A stretch of 64,000 bases of DNA from Neobacillus driksii (GCF_013409995.1 NZ_JACCBX010000004.1:481118-545117), one strand, 5' to 3'. Counted from the stretch's first letter, positions 1 to 8,476 are shown. Notes: generated from the letters alone by a model not told the origin. Translations and numbers: made by a program.

Positions 1-91
1 TAGAAGGCTGTAACAGCCAGGACCAAAAAGGACTTAATAGAATTAAGAGGAATAGTATTGCATAAACAATTAAGGAGGTTTGTCTTGTCAT
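1..91 (-). CDS. Partial membrane-anchored protein, N-terminus only (cut by window edge)
   Basis: The reading frame starts at ATG (91-89 on the minus strand), overlapping the TGA stop of the glycosyltransferase in an ATGA arrangement, and runs off the left edge. The 30 visible residues are Met-Thr-Arg-Gln-Thr followed by a long hydrophobic stretch (LIVYAILFLLILLSPFW), so this is a signal anchor or signal peptide. Translational coupling to the GT2 gene means it belongs to the same exopolysaccharide-type operon. In related Bacillus loci such as ydaJKLMN the partner of the GT2 is a DUF2334 deacetylase-like or BcsB-like membrane protein; which one this is cannot be told from 30 residues. Confidence 0.6.
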   Translation of the reverse strand, partial: MTRQTSLIVYAILFLLILLSPFWSWLLQPS

Positions 92-1500
92 TTTGAAACA
101 CCTTTTCTTTTCATTTCTCCCCAGCTCGTATCCCCTATTAGCATTTGCCAGACCCCTTCACATCGCCAAAAGACTGTCATAGGACGATACCAGATGGTTT
201 CTGTTAATGAGTATAGAAAGAGCTTTATAATATCAGTTACTTTCGGGTATTTGGTTAAACTCCACTCTTCTAATAACACTGCTGCCATTGAAAAAAGTGA
301 CCCATACAGGCAAGATAGAAGAAATAATAGTATCGCAAATTCAATATAAACACCGCCTAAAAACAGACATAGAACCATGAAAATATATCCAAGGAACTCT
401 ATAATCGGTCCTAAAAATTCAACTACCCAAAAATAGGGGAAGGAAATAACCCCAATCGATCCATATTTGGGGTTAAAAGTTAGCCCGCGGTGCGTCCATA
501 AGCTTTCAAACAATCCCCGATGCCAGCGCCGTCTTTGTCTTCTTAAGATGGTCATATCCTCAGGTACCTCTGTCCAGCACACTGGATCGGGTACATAGAC
601 AATCTTCTTGTTTACCTTCTTCTCTTTTAACAAACGGTGTATCCTGACAACTAACTCCATGTCCTCGCCTACGGTATCCGTTTTATACCCGCCAGCCTCA
701 ATGGACCAATGCTTAGAAAAAACACCAAAAGCACCAGAAATAATTAACAGCAGATTATGTCTGCTTAACCCAATCCTTCCCATGAGGAATGCACGAAGAT
801 ATTCGATAATTTGCATGATGACTAAAGGATTATTAGAGAGACCTATTTTCAAAATATGTCCATTCTTTATTTCACAGCCGTTTGCAATTCGCACACTGCC
901 ACCAGAGGCAATTACCTCTTCATTGGAATCTATTATGGGCTTCATTACCTTAAGAAAGGCATCTGGCTCCAATACAGAATCACCATCTAGTGAGCAAAAA
1001 TAGGGATAATGGGAAAAATTAAGGCCAACATTCAGCGCATCCGCCTTCCCGCCATTCTCCTTATCAACTAAAAAAAGATTAGAAAGGATAGTGGATTGAT
1101 AGATAGTCTTTATCGGTTTGGTATTAATTTGTTTACGAACTACTTTACTAATTACTTTCATCTCATATTGGTCAATCATTTTTTCTAATGTCCCATCCGT
1201 CGATCCATCATTGACCACAATGATCTCAAAGGTGGGATAATTCACACTCAAAAGTGAACGTACACTTTGAATAATTCCTGCTTCCTCATTATAGGCAGGA
1301 ACAATGATTGAGACCGGTCTTGTGTAAAATTCATCCATATAATCTTCATAAGCCTGTATTCGGTCTAATTGATATTCTTTTCGGAGCTGTAACATGGAGA
1401 TCATTAAAATAACAGAATAGAAAACAATAACAATCACCATGTATACAGCAATAAACCAAGCGAAAACAGATACAATATCCAGCCATTGCACATTTAGCAT
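88..1500 (-). CDS. Processive family 2 glycosyltransferase, membrane-bound (exopolysaccharide synthase)
   Basis: A 470-residue inner-membrane glycosyltransferase of the cellulose/hyaluronan/poly-N-acetylglucosamine synthase type, expected to polymerise a sugar nucleotide at the cytoplasmic face and extrude the chain. Visible: N-terminal membrane helix (about residues 10-35), GT-A signature VPAYNEE then VNDGSTDG (about 70-105), the metal-binding DGD (SLDGDS), the base region GEDMEL, and the product-holding QRRRW motif, followed by hydrophobic helices (about 355-440). All catalytic motifs are intact. The start at 1500 has GGAGT 7 nt upstream. It is the third gene of a minus-strand operon with a HEAT-repeat protein and a receiver-domain protein, resembling B. 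subtilis YdaM by class; polymer identity is unknown. Confidence 0.85.
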   Translation of the reverse strand: MLNVQWLDIVSVFAWFIAVYMVIVIVFYSVILMISMLQLRKEYQLDRIQAYEDYMDEFYTRPVSIIVPAYNEEAGIIQSVRSLLSVNYPTFEIIVVNDGSTDGTLEKMIDQYEMKVISKVVRKQINTKPIKTIYQSTILSNLFLVDKENGGKADALNVGLNFSHYPYFCSLDGDSVLEPDAFLKVMKPIIDSNEEVIASGGSVRIANGCEIKNGHILKIGLSNNPLVIMQIIEYLRAFLMGRIGLSRHNLLLIISGAFGVFSKHWSIEAGGYKTDTVGEDMELVVRIHRLLKEKKVNKKIVYVPDPVCWTEVPEDMTILRRQRRRWHRGLFESLWTHRGLTFNPKYGSIGVISFPYFWVVEFLGPIIEFLGYIFMVLCLFLGGVYIEFAILLFLLSCLYGSLFSMAAVLLEEWSLTKYPKVTDIIKLFLYSLTETIWYRPMTVFWRCEGVWQMLIGDTSWGEMKRKGVSK

Positions 1501-1503
1501 GTT

Positions 1504-2535
1504 CTATACTCCTTTATGCAGCCAATCCCAAGCCATATCTCTAGCAAAAGTATCCTTGGATGTTTCTAAAACGGATTGCAAAATTGCCTTCCCATTTGGG
1601 AACTGACTAATTGATTGGCCAGCCTGCGAACGCACCCACCAAATCTGATCATGCAGCAGCTCAATTAATCTCGGAATTCCTTTTTCTTCTTGAATGGAAC
1701 CTATCAGTTTTGCCGCTACCATCCTTTCCTGCCAGCTAGAAGAGTACAGCAATTGCAAGTACGGCTCTATATTACTTACATAGCCTATTTCTGCTAGAGC
1801 CTTCAAAGCCCTTAATTTTACTTCGCCTTTATAGGACATAAAAATATTCTCGGTAAAAAACCGGTATTCTATTGCTTTTTTCAATGAGATAACATCCAGA
1901 ATGGCATATTGCAGCGGGGGAGTGCTTTTGTGAAAGCTTAAAACGAACTGATCAAATAGGTCATGATTCAATCTCATTAAAATACTGCGATACTCATACT
2001 CAGATAAATCATGATAGTAAAGTACTTCCTGGAAACCATTATATTGAAATGTTGCTAGGATTCTCAGAACATGGATCATTTCTTGATGTGTGATGTTTTT
2101 TTTCTTACTCAAGATAACTACTTCGTCTAATAGCTTTATCATATAAAAGTCCTCGATATGATAAAGTGCATTCATACGATGGCTCCATTTCTTACTTTTG
2201 AGACGTTTCCGATAGTATCCTTGTAAACAATGAGAAGCCAAATCCGATAATCTTTTTTTCTCATCCTCACCTTCTAGAATTTTCACATACCTGCTCAGCA
2301 GCTCTTCCATTGCCTTTTGTTTTATGGATGTTTCGCAGCCTATTCCCCTGTAACGTTTCCCTTCAGCTATTATTGAAAAAATTTGTGTGTTTATTTTATT
2401 TTTATAGTCTTCGATTTCTCTTCTTTTTTTTATTTCTTTTGCCTTCCGAATTGTTAAATAAAGCAATAGTAAAAATAATAAACACATAAGTGATAAAGTA
2501 ATAATAGCAAGAAACAAAATATCCTGATTGATCAT
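1504..2535 (-). CDS. Membrane-anchored HEAT-repeat protein
   Basis: 343 residues. An N-terminal transmembrane helix (about residues 6-28) is followed by a basic stretch and a helical repeat region; the C-terminal half shows HEAT/PBS-lyase-like repeats (for example EVKLRALKALAEIGY, QERMVAAKLIGSIQEE and VRSQAGQSISQF). HEAT solenoids are protein-docking scaffolds, so I infer a membrane scaffold for the neighbouring glycosyltransferase. The gene starts in ATGA overlap with the stop of the upstream receiver gene and ends 3 nt before the GT2 start, so the three are tightly coupled. The exact partner is inference; no catalytic motif is visible. Confidence 0.7.
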   Translation of the reverse strand: MINQDILFLAIITLSLMCLLFLLLLYLTIRKAKEIKKRREIEDYKNKINTQIFSIIAEGKRYRGIGCETSIKQKAMEELLSRYVKILEGEDEKKRLSDLASHCLQGYYRKRLKSKKWSHRMNALYHIEDFYMIKLLDEVVILSKKKNITHQEMIHVLRILATFQYNGFQEVLYYHDLSEYEYRSILMRLNHDLFDQFVLSFHKSTPPLQYAILDVISLKKAIEYRFFTENIFMSYKGEVKLRALKALAEIGYVSNIEPYLQLLYSSSWQERMVAAKLIGSIQEEKGIPRLIELLHDQIWWVRSQAGQSISQFPNGKAILQSVLETSKDTFARDMAWDWLHKGV

Positions 2536-2954
2536 TGCTTCATCCTTTGAATGATTTGTTGTACTCTTGTCTGGAGCTCCTTAATACTAAATGGCTTCGT
2601 CACATAATCATCAGCACCTAATTTTAGTGCCTTGTTAATTTCATTTGGACTTTTTCTGCCTGAAAGCATCAAGACATAAACCTGTTTACTCAAGTCACTT
2701 TTCACTTTTTGCAAAATCTCGATACCATCCATAACTGGCATAATACCATCAACAATCAAAAAATGTTCTCCTCGATCATCCAAGCGTTTAGATTCAAAAA
2801 ACTGCATACCATCTTCATATGCTTTTATATCTATTTCAAACCGATCAATATTCATCATCTTGAGAATTCTCACAAGCATCGTTTGAATCATCACATCATT
2901 ATCGATAATCGAAATAAAAAGTTTCCTTTTGTTTTGGTGCCTGCTAGTTTCCAC
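2532..2954 (-). CDS. Stand-alone response regulator receiver domain
   Basis: 140 residues forming one CheY-like receiver domain with no output domain. The acidic pair is in IIDND, the phosphoacceptor Asp in LIVDGIMPVMDG, the conserved Thr/Ser in VLMLSG, and the Lys in YVTKPFS. It starts at GTG with a GAGGAAG site 6 nt upstream. As the first gene of the operon with a HEAT-repeat scaffold and a GT2 synthase it probably gives phosphorylation control over polysaccharide synthesis by protein contact, not transcription. No histidine kinase is adjacent, so its phosphodonor is unknown. Confidence 0.8.
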   Translation of the reverse strand: METSRHQNKRKLFISIIDNDVMIQTMLVRILKMMNIDRFEIDIKAYEDGMQFFESKRLDDRGEHFLIVDGIMPVMDGIEILQKVKSDLSKQVYVLMLSGRKSPNEINKALKLGADDYVTKPFSIKELQTRVQQIIQRMKQ

Positions 2955-3148
2955 TCTCTTCTTCCTCTTTCTTCTTTATCCAAAATTATAAATTTCTGCT
3001 TTTTATTCTTTTAATTATGCCCTTTTCCATAAAAAGCATGAAAAGATATATATAGATTCTAATCTTAATTTACCGTGGCTACAATAAAATTAAATCAGAA
3101 AATGACGAAGATTGAAGAATTTTGTCGATTACAATGTCCTTAATATAT

Positions 3149-3179
3149 AAAAAAAGAAGCAGGATTCACATCCTGCCTC
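3149..3179 (-). terminator. Rho-independent terminator of deoC-XapX unit
   Basis: Inverted repeat with 9-bp arms (GAGGCAGGA / TCCTGCTTC as read on the minus strand), a 6-nt loop and a following run of seven T. It lies about 40 nt past the XapX stop. Confidence 0.8.
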
Positions 3180-3217
3180 AAAATTATTTTTTAAAATCTT
3201 TTGGAGTCATTTATATT

Positions 3218-3385
3218 TTATTGGAAAAGTTTAACCATCCAACTTGCAAGGACGCCCCCAAAATATACACCAAAGACGCCAACGACTGCGGAAAATACGG
3301 GGGGAGCAGGTAATGGCAGCTTCATAAATTTAAATATCATTCCAACAATTAGCCCGGCAATTAAAGCTAATACTACTTCTTTCAT
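3218..3385 (-). CDS. XapX domain small membrane protein
   Basis: A 55-codon reading frame beginning ATG AAA GAA GTA GTA, with GAGGG about 8 nt upstream, and ending TAA. The product has a hydrophobic first helix (VVLALIAGLIVGMIF), a Leu-Pro-Leu-Pro-Ala-Pro-Pro turn and a glycine-rich second helix (VVGVFGVYFGGVLA). The PLPAPP turn between two short helices is the hallmark of the XapX (DUF1427) family of unknown function. It starts 22 nt after the deoC stop and precedes a terminator, so it is the last gene of a deoC operon. A link to deoxynucleoside use is guilt by association only. Confidence 0.8.
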   Translation of the reverse strand: MKEVVLALIAGLIVGMIFKFMKLPLPAPPVFSAVVGVFGVYFGGVLASWMVKLFQ

Positions 3386-3407
3386 TTTCTATCCCTCAAA
3401 TCGTTGG

Positions 3408-4082
3408 TTAATAATTGCTTTGAGAAATTTCACCTTTACTAATAGACACTCCGGAACTTGCACCGATACGAGTAGCTCCAGCTTCGATCATGGCTAATGC
3501 ATCCTCACGGCTGCGAACGCCTCCAGAAGCTTTTACACCAATTTCAGGTCCAACTGTTTCTCGCATTAAACGGATATCTTCAACTGTAGCACCGCCTGTA
3601 GAGAACCCAGTTGAGGTTTTTACAAAATCTGCTCCGGCCTTAACGGAAAGTTGACATGCTCTTACTTTTTCTTCATTCGTTAAAAGACATGTCTCAATAA
3701 TAACCTTTGTAAGTGCTCTACCCTTCGCAGCCTCAACAACCGCTTTGATGTCTCTTTCGACTAAATCATCTTGTTTATCCTTAAGTGCGCCGATGTTGAT
3801 CACCATATCGATTTCATGTGCACCATTTTCAATCGCATTTCTTGTTTCAAATGCTTTCGTTTCAGGTGTCGATGCTCCTAAAGGAAAACCAATTACGGTA
3901 CATACTTTTACTTCTGGCGTATCTTTAAGCATATCTGCTGATATTTTTACCCAAGTTGGATTAACACATACGGAAGCGAAAGAATATTTCTTTGCTTCTC
4001 CGACTAATTTAAGGATTTCATCCTGGGTCGCATTTGCTTTTAGTAATGTATGATCAATCATTCGAGTAACATTTTGAGTCAT
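3408..4082 (-). CDS. deoC: Deoxyribose-phosphate aldolase
   Basis: 224 residues, the usual bacterial DeoC length. It cleaves 2-deoxyribose-5-phosphate to glyceraldehyde-3-phosphate and acetaldehyde in the cytoplasm. The Schiff-base lysine sits in FVKTSTGF, the second catalytic lysine in VKASGGVR, and the Asp of the relay in [10 protein letters not shown]. The start at 4082 ([14 protein letters not shown]) is chosen because GGGAGGA lies just upstream; an in-frame ATG at 4109 would put that site inside the gene. It is followed at 22 nt by the XapX gene and preceded by deoR, with an inverted repeat in the promoter region. nupC and pdp, which accompany it in B. subtilis, are absent. Confidence 0.95.
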   Translation of the reverse strand: MTQNVTRMIDHTLLKANATQDEILKLVGEAKKYSFASVCVNPTWVKISADMLKDTPEVKVCTVIGFPLGASTPETKAFETRNAIENGAHEIDMVINIGALKDKQDDLVERDIKAVVEAAKGRALTKVIIETCLLTNEEKVRACQLSVKAGADFVKTSTGFSTGGATVEDIRLMRETVGPEIGVKASGGVRSREDALAMIEAGATRIGASSGVSISKGEISQSNY

Positions 4083-4160
4083 GTTGTACATCCTCCCTCT
4101 TTTATTCAAACTAGATATTCTTTGTTTTTATTTACAATGAAACTATATCAAACAAATTGA

Positions 4161-4193
4161 ACATTTGTAAACACATAAGTGAACAAATGTAAA
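4161..4193. promoter_or_regulatory. Candidate DeoR operator in front of deoC
   Basis: Inverted repeat ACATTTGT (4161-4168) and ACAAATGT (4183-4190) separated by 14 nt, upstream of deoC. ACATTTGTAAA recurs upstream of deoR (5222-5232), as expected for a shared operator of a SorC/DeoR-type regulator. Binding is inferred. Confidence 0.5.
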
Positions 4194-4206
4194 AATAAAT
4201 AGAAAC

Positions 4207-5151
4207 CTACGTGTTTTTATCCAGTAAAAATTTCGCTGTGAATTGATCCGTTATTAATACATTGGCATATTTTCCTTTTAAAGCCCCATATATCCCTTCA
4301 ATTTTATTTGGACCGCCCGCAACGAGAATGGAATATTCTTTTTTTCGTAAGTCCTCCAGTTTTACCCCTAATGTTCTTTCATTAAGACTTTCATCACATA
4401 ATTCACCATTGTTATCAAAGAAACGTGAACAAATATCCCCGACTGCTTTTTCATTTAAAGCTTTTTGGTCACTCTCGGTAAAATAGCCCATTTGGAATAA
4501 TAACGAGTCCATCTTGATAGAACCAATGGTAAATAGTGCGATATTTGCCTTTTTACCTAATTCAAGAATTTTTTTAATATGGCGGTCTGCCTCCATTGCC
4601 TGTTTTACAACAACATGATCCACAATGGCAGGCAACGGAAGATTGAAAGGTGTCGTGTTGTACGCTTTGCCAAAAAGATACAAGATTTCTGAAGCGTAAT
4701 TATTGGTTTCTGCGTGACTGACACCTCCTTTTAATTGGACCACCTTGACATCTTTGACGAATTTCTGTTTTAGCTCCACAGCAATGTGATATAGCGTTGT
4801 TCCCCAGGTAACGCCAATAATGTCCTGGTCCTTAACAATTTCATCAAGATATAATGCCGCTTTTTCTCCCAAATAATTTTTGATAATATGATTTTCGAAT
4901 TGTGGAATAGGCGTAACGATGGCTTTCTTTAAATTGAACTTTGTTTCCAGCTGTTCAGCTAAATTTTCAACATTTTCAGTTGGGTCCATGATATTTATCT
5001 GAACGATTCCCTTTTCTTTTGCCTGCTGTAATAAACGGGACACTGTGGGGCGTGAAACACCCAATTTCTTAGCAATATCGCTTTGATTATGATCCAACAA
5101 ATAATATAATTTTGCTGCTTCGATGACTTTACTTAGTTTCTCTTGGTCCAC
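4207..5151 (-). CDS. deoR: SorC-family deoxyribonucleoside regulator DeoR
   Basis: 314 residues, very close to the length I recall for B. subtilis DeoR (313). An N-terminal helix-turn-helix (NQSDIAKKLGVSRPTVSRLL, about residues 18-38) is followed by a SorC-type sugar-phosphate binding domain (LGEKAALYLDEIVKDQDIIGVTWGTT; VVQLKGGV; FTIGSI). It is expected to repress the deo genes and release DNA on binding deoxyribose-5-phosphate. Located directly upstream of deoC in the same direction, with a separate candidate operator between the two. SorC effectors vary, so the ligand rests on gene context. Confidence 0.88.
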   Translation of the reverse strand: MDQEKLSKVIEAAKLYYLLDHNQSDIAKKLGVSRPTVSRLLQQAKEKGIVQINIMDPTENVENLAEQLETKFNLKKAIVTPIPQFENHIIKNYLGEKAALYLDEIVKDQDIIGVTWGTTLYHIAVELKQKFVKDVKVVQLKGGVSHAETNNYASEILYLFGKAYNTTPFNLPLPAIVDHVVVKQAMEADRHIKKILELGKKANIALFTIGSIKMDSLLFQMGYFTESDQKALNEKAVGDICSRFFDNNGELCDESLNERTLGVKLEDLRKKEYSILVAGGPNKIEGIYGALKGKYANVLITDQFTAKFLLDKNT

Positions 5152-5218
5152 TGTTCATCACCTTCTATCCTGACTTTTTTATAATTATAGCAAGACTTAC
5201 TATTAAATCCATAATTTT

Positions 5219-5260
5219 TTTACATTTGTAAAATATACGATGAACATTATTTTACATTTA
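5219..5260. promoter_or_regulatory. Repeated TTTTACATTTR motif upstream of deoR
   Basis: TTTTACATTTG (near 5218-5228) and TTTTACATTTA (5250-5260) are direct repeats in the deoR promoter region, sharing the ACATTTGTAAA core found at the deoC operator. Suggests autoregulation; inferred. Confidence 0.35.
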
Positions 5261-5419
5261 ATCTCTTCCTTTATCTTTGTATTTTCGTTATGAATTGAGG
5301 GAATGATTCTTATCATATTTAATCTATCCATTTCATTTGCCACGAAATAGTCATCCAACACTCTTGATGGGTTCTGCTATACTAGGTAAGGGAATTATTT
5401 CCTAAATGGAGGTCTTAAA

Positions 5420-7594
5420 ATGGAGAAACTAGGAGGCTTCATATACCGTTATCGCAAATGGGTAATTGCCCTTTGGCTACTGCTAATCGGAATATCAGGG
5501 GTTTTCGCCTTAAAACTACCCTCCGTATTAAGCGGAAATGGCTTTGAATATAAAGGCGAGTACAATGAAACAAGAAAACTGCTTGAGAGAGATTTTGGGC
5601 AGGCAAAATCTTCGATAATTCTTGTCTTTCAAAGAGATAGCAGTGTGAGTGACGATGATTGGAAACAATTCATCCAAACCACCTTTAAGGATCTGAAAAA
5701 ATTCGATGGTACAAAAAGTATCACCACCCCTTATAATCGAGAGGGAATGGTAAAAGAGGATTATGCTTATGGGCTTTTATCCTTTAATAAAAGTGCAGAA
5801 GACTTAAGTGATGAAATACAACAATTGAGTAAGATTCTAAAAAATAAAAAGGGATTAAAGGTTACGATGACAGGTGAACCTATCATTGTTCAAGACCTTA
5901 ATATCGCAAGTCAAGAGGATTTAGCCAAAGCTGAAATGATTGGATTGCCGATTGCTCTGATTGTTTTGGTCCTTGCCTTTGGAGGGTTAATCGCCGCCTC
6001 GATTCCGATTGTCATCGGGGTTATATCAATATTAACAACAATGGGTGCTGTTTTCTTTTTTAGTTACGGTACTGATTTGACAATCTTTATTTTAAATATT
6101 GTTCCGATGATCGGGCTCGCATTAAGTATTGACTTTGCCCTATTATTAATTAATCGTTACAAAGAGGAATTACATACTAATTCCATTAAAGAAGCCATTA
6201 CGATTAGCGTAGCTACCGCTGGAAGATCTATTATTTTCTCTGGTCTTTGTGTTTTTATTGGCTTATCGGCATTATGGTTTATTCAAATTGATATTTTTCA
6301 AAACGTTGCTCTTGGCGGTATGGCTGTAGTGTTTATCTCTGCCTTCTGTGCCTTAACCTTTCTCCCGGCATTATTGGCTGTTCTTGGAGTTAAAATTAAC
6401 AAATTCAGCATCCTTCGGGTAGCCGATAATAAAACGAGCATTTGGCATAGATTTGCAAAGTTTGTAATGAAGCGCCCATTGGTCATGGCTGTGGCTGCAC
6501 TAGCAATACTCCTTGCTGGTCTAATACCAGTCGCACAGATGACGCTGTCAATCCCGGGGACAGAATCCCTTCCGGAAAAGTATCCATCAAGGGTAGCCTT
6601 TGAAGCCTTTGAAGAGCATTTTATTCCTAAAGATAAACGGAATGAAAAGAAGGTATCCATCGTGCTAGAAACAAAAGGTAATGTTTTAGAAACAAATAAT
6701 CTTGAGAAGGTAACCAGCTTTCTCGAACAACTTTCGAAGGATAATTTGGTGGAAACGGTGAATTCACCTTTTTCTGCGACGGGCATTGAAGAGGAAGAAA
6801 TGTTATCTCAACTGCTTCAGTTTGGACCAAAAGAACAGACTGCGCCCATCCTTGATTATTTTGTTCGAGATAATAAAATGCTCGTTGAAGTTTATTTAAA
6901 TACAAATGATCATTCTGCGGAAGCTAGAGAATGGATTCGTGAATGGTCCAACAGGGACTTCGAACTAACGGCACATTTCGGAGGAGCAATAAAGTTTGAG
7001 CAAGAGATTTTTGATGAGATTTTTGAGAAGGCGCCTTATGGATTGTTATTAATTGTTGTCTCAACTTTCTTCATACTTATGGCCGCTTTTCGCTCGATTC
7101 TTATCCCACTAAAGGCAATTTTAATGAATATATTAAGCCTTAGCTGTACGTTCGGAATTGTTGTCTGGATTTTTCAACAGGGGCATTTAGGTGTAGAGCC
7201 TGCAGATATTGCCCTGATATTACCAGTATTCGTTTTCACCCTTGTATTTGGACTTTCAATGGATTACGAAGTGTTTTTGATTTCAAGAATTCAGGAGTTT
7301 TATTTGAGAACAGGTGATAATACGGAAGCGACCATATTTGGCTTAACGTATACTAGTAAAATTATTACATCCGCGGCAGCAATTATGATCGTTGTCACAG
7401 GAGCTTTTGCCTTTACAGGCGTCATGCCGATTAAGCAATTAGGTGTCGGAATTGCCATCGCGATTTTTATTGATGCCACTATTGTCAGGATGGTCCTAGT
7501 TCCGGCATTGATGAAGTTGTTCGGTGATTGGAACTGGTGGTTCTTTGGATTTAAAAATAATGGATTAACAAAACACAAAAAGAAGCCGGCCTAA
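5420..7594 (+). CDS. MMPL/RND-family membrane transporter
   Basis: 724 residues with RND-type architecture: a first helix (about 14-32), a large extracytoplasmic loop, a bundle of helices (about 170-345), then the same plan repeated (helix about 355-375, loop, helices about 545-710). The two half-repeats carry the family signature acidic residues in GLALSIDFALLLINRYKEE and VFGLSMDYEVFLISR. MMPL proteins export lipids, surfactants or drugs using proton motive force; the cargo is not predictable here. The length matches B. subtilis YdfJ as I recall it. GGAGG lies 8 nt before the ATG, and the gene is monocistronic, ending in a strong terminator stem. Confidence 0.9.
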   Translation: MEKLGGFIYRYRKWVIALWLLLIGISGVFALKLPSVLSGNGFEYKGEYNETRKLLERDFGQAKSSIILVFQRDSSVSDDDWKQFIQTTFKDLKKFDGTKSITTPYNREGMVKEDYAYGLLSFNKSAEDLSDEIQQLSKILKNKKGLKVTMTGEPIIVQDLNIASQEDLAKAEMIGLPIALIVLVLAFGGLIAASIPIVIGVISILTTMGAVFFFSYGTDLTIFILNIVPMIGLALSIDFALLLINRYKEELHTNSIKEAITISVATAGRSIIFSGLCVFIGLSALWFIQIDIFQNVALGGMAVVFISAFCALTFLPALLAVLGVKINKFSILRVADNKTSIWHRFAKFVMKRPLVMAVAALAILLAGLIPVAQMTLSIPGTESLPEKYPSRVAFEAFEEHFIPKDKRNEKKVSIVLETKGNVLETNNLEKVTSFLEQLSKDNLVETVNSPFSATGIEEEEMLSQLLQFGPKEQTAPILDYFVRDNKMLVEVYLNTNDHSAEAREWIREWSNRDFELTAHFGGAIKFEQEIFDEIFEKAPYGLLLIVVSTFFILMAAFRSILIPLKAILMNILSLSCTFGIVVWIFQQGHLGVEPADIALILPVFVFTLVFGLSMDYEVFLISRIQEFYLRTGDNTEATIFGLTYTSKIITSAAAIMIVVTGAFAFTGVMPIKQLGVGIAIAIFIDATIVRMVLVPALMKLFGDWNWWFFGFKNNGLTKHKKKPA

Positions 7595-7614
7595 TTTTAC
7601 AGGCCGGCTTTATT
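7583..7614. terminator. Bidirectional terminator between MMPL and cupin genes
   Basis: Perfect 10-bp stem AAGCCGGCCT / AGGCCGGCTT with an 8-nt loop; the MMPL stop codon lies at the edge of the 5' arm. It serves convergent genes. Confidence 0.85.
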
Positions 7615-7619
7615 CAATC

Positions 7620-7961
7620 TTAGATATTTTTAGCGTATTGTTCATTTGGTACTTTACTTAATGTAACATATAAGCTTACAGGTTGATTTCCTGTGTTATT
7701 AAAAGCAAGCTCCTCTTCACCGCCTACATGTACTAAATCCGCTTCAGATACGACAGTTTCTTGACCATCAATAATGAACGTACCACTTCCCGTTACTACA
7801 TAAAGATATACCTCTGTTCCGGGGTGCTTATGAAGGGGAAGCTGCTGTCCAGGTAAGAAATTCAAAACGAAAGCTGTCGTCTCACCTTTTTTGTAAATGA
7901 TTCTTTTTGTGAATCTCTCTTCGCTGTATTCTTGGTAGGCTTTAACTGAATTTATTTCCAT
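7620..7961 (-). CDS. Single-domain cupin protein
   Basis: 113 residues with one cupin barrel. Motif 1 is seen as PLHKHPGTEVYLYVVTGSG, where the two His and the Glu would bind a metal, and motif 2 around VHVGGEEELAFNN, which lacks a clear His. Such small cupins are sugar isomerase-like, dioxygenase-like or sensory; the reaction is unknown. GGAGGG precedes the ATG. A perfect 7-1-7 inverted repeat of Fur/PerR type lies 40 nt upstream, overlapping a possible promoter, which points to metal- or stress-dependent expression. Confidence 0.85.
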   Translation of the reverse strand: MEINSVKAYQEYSEERFTKRIIYKKGETTAFVLNFLPGQQLPLHKHPGTEVYLYVVTGSGTFIIDGQETVVSEADLVHVGGEEELAFNNTGNQPVSLYVTLSKVPNEQYAKNI

Positions 7962-8000
7962 CCGATTTCCCTCCTAGTGATGTCTTACCTATATTGTAAC

Positions 8001-8015
8001 TGAAAATCATTTTCA
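8001..8015. promoter_or_regulatory. Fur/PerR-type 7-1-7 inverted repeat
   Basis: TGAAAAT-C-ATTTTCA is a perfect 15-bp palindrome of the 7-1-7 kind used by Bacillus Fur-family regulators. On the minus strand it follows the start of a TTGAAA element, which is spaced 17 nt from TATAGG, so it would overlap the cupin promoter. Which family member binds is not determined. Confidence 0.5.
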
Positions 8016-8089
8016 ATTAAGTGAAGCGTATCACTGTTTATTATTTCAAATCATTCTAGGAAAAAACGTGAAGTTATTTATGTTAAAAC

Positions 8090-8124
8090 AAAAAAAGACG
8101 TTAACCCTTTAGGATTAACGAGTC
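8090..8124 (-). terminator. Terminator of small gene 8115-8312
   Basis: On the minus strand GACTCGTTAA pairs with TTAACGTC across a CCTAAAGG-containing loop, followed by seven T. The stem starts inside the last codons of the small gene. Confidence 0.65.
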
Positions 8125-8312
8125 TGTTTTCTATGTAATCTTTTTATGCCCTCGGTACAAACCAGGCTTCCAAAAAATCCAATTAAGATACTAGATGAAA
8201 TAATTTTTAATGCATAAAAAATACCTGTACTAGTAAGACAATCTAGTATTAAAAATTTTTTAATTGTTGAGCCTTTAATAGTGTAGAAAACAACCTGATT
8301 TTGTTTCTTCAT
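8115..8312 (-). CDS. Small hypothetical membrane protein (65 aa)
   Basis: 65 residues, not recognised. The middle is hydrophobic (FYALKIISSSILIGFFGSLVC) and could form one membrane helix, with a basic C-terminus (KRLHRKQTR). A possible AAGGG site is unusually close (about 4 nt) to the ATG. A Rho-independent terminator follows at once, which supports a real transcription unit. Neighbours give no function. Confidence 0.45.
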   Translation of the reverse strand: MKKQNQVVFYTIKGSTIKKFLILDCLTSTGIFYALKIISSSILIGFFGSLVCTEGIKRLHRKQTR

Positions 8313-8453
8313 ATTCCCTTATCACACCCAAATTATTTTTCCTAAAGATATGATTGGTTAAGATTGTCTTATTCCTCTTACATAATCCAAGGATGCCCAT
8401 TTATTAAGTCCTGCCACTTACCTATATTGACCAATATCACTTAAAAGAAGAAA

Positions 8454-8476
8454 AAAGAAGTTCAATGAACTTCTTT
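8454..8476 (-). terminator. Terminator of hypothetical gene 8475-8795
   Basis: AAAGAAGTTCA / TGAACTTCTTT near-perfect stem followed on the minus strand by a T-rich run. Confidence 0.7.

Noticed and set aside
5300..5325. ATGAT-TCTT-ATCAT dyad upstream of the MMPL gene as a Fur box
   Set aside because: Arm spacing does not fit the 7-1-7 pattern and only a short dyad is present.
6298..6905. Long minus-strand frames opposite the MMPL transporter
   Set aside because: Antisense shadows of a well-supported gene; no ribosome site or recognisable domain.
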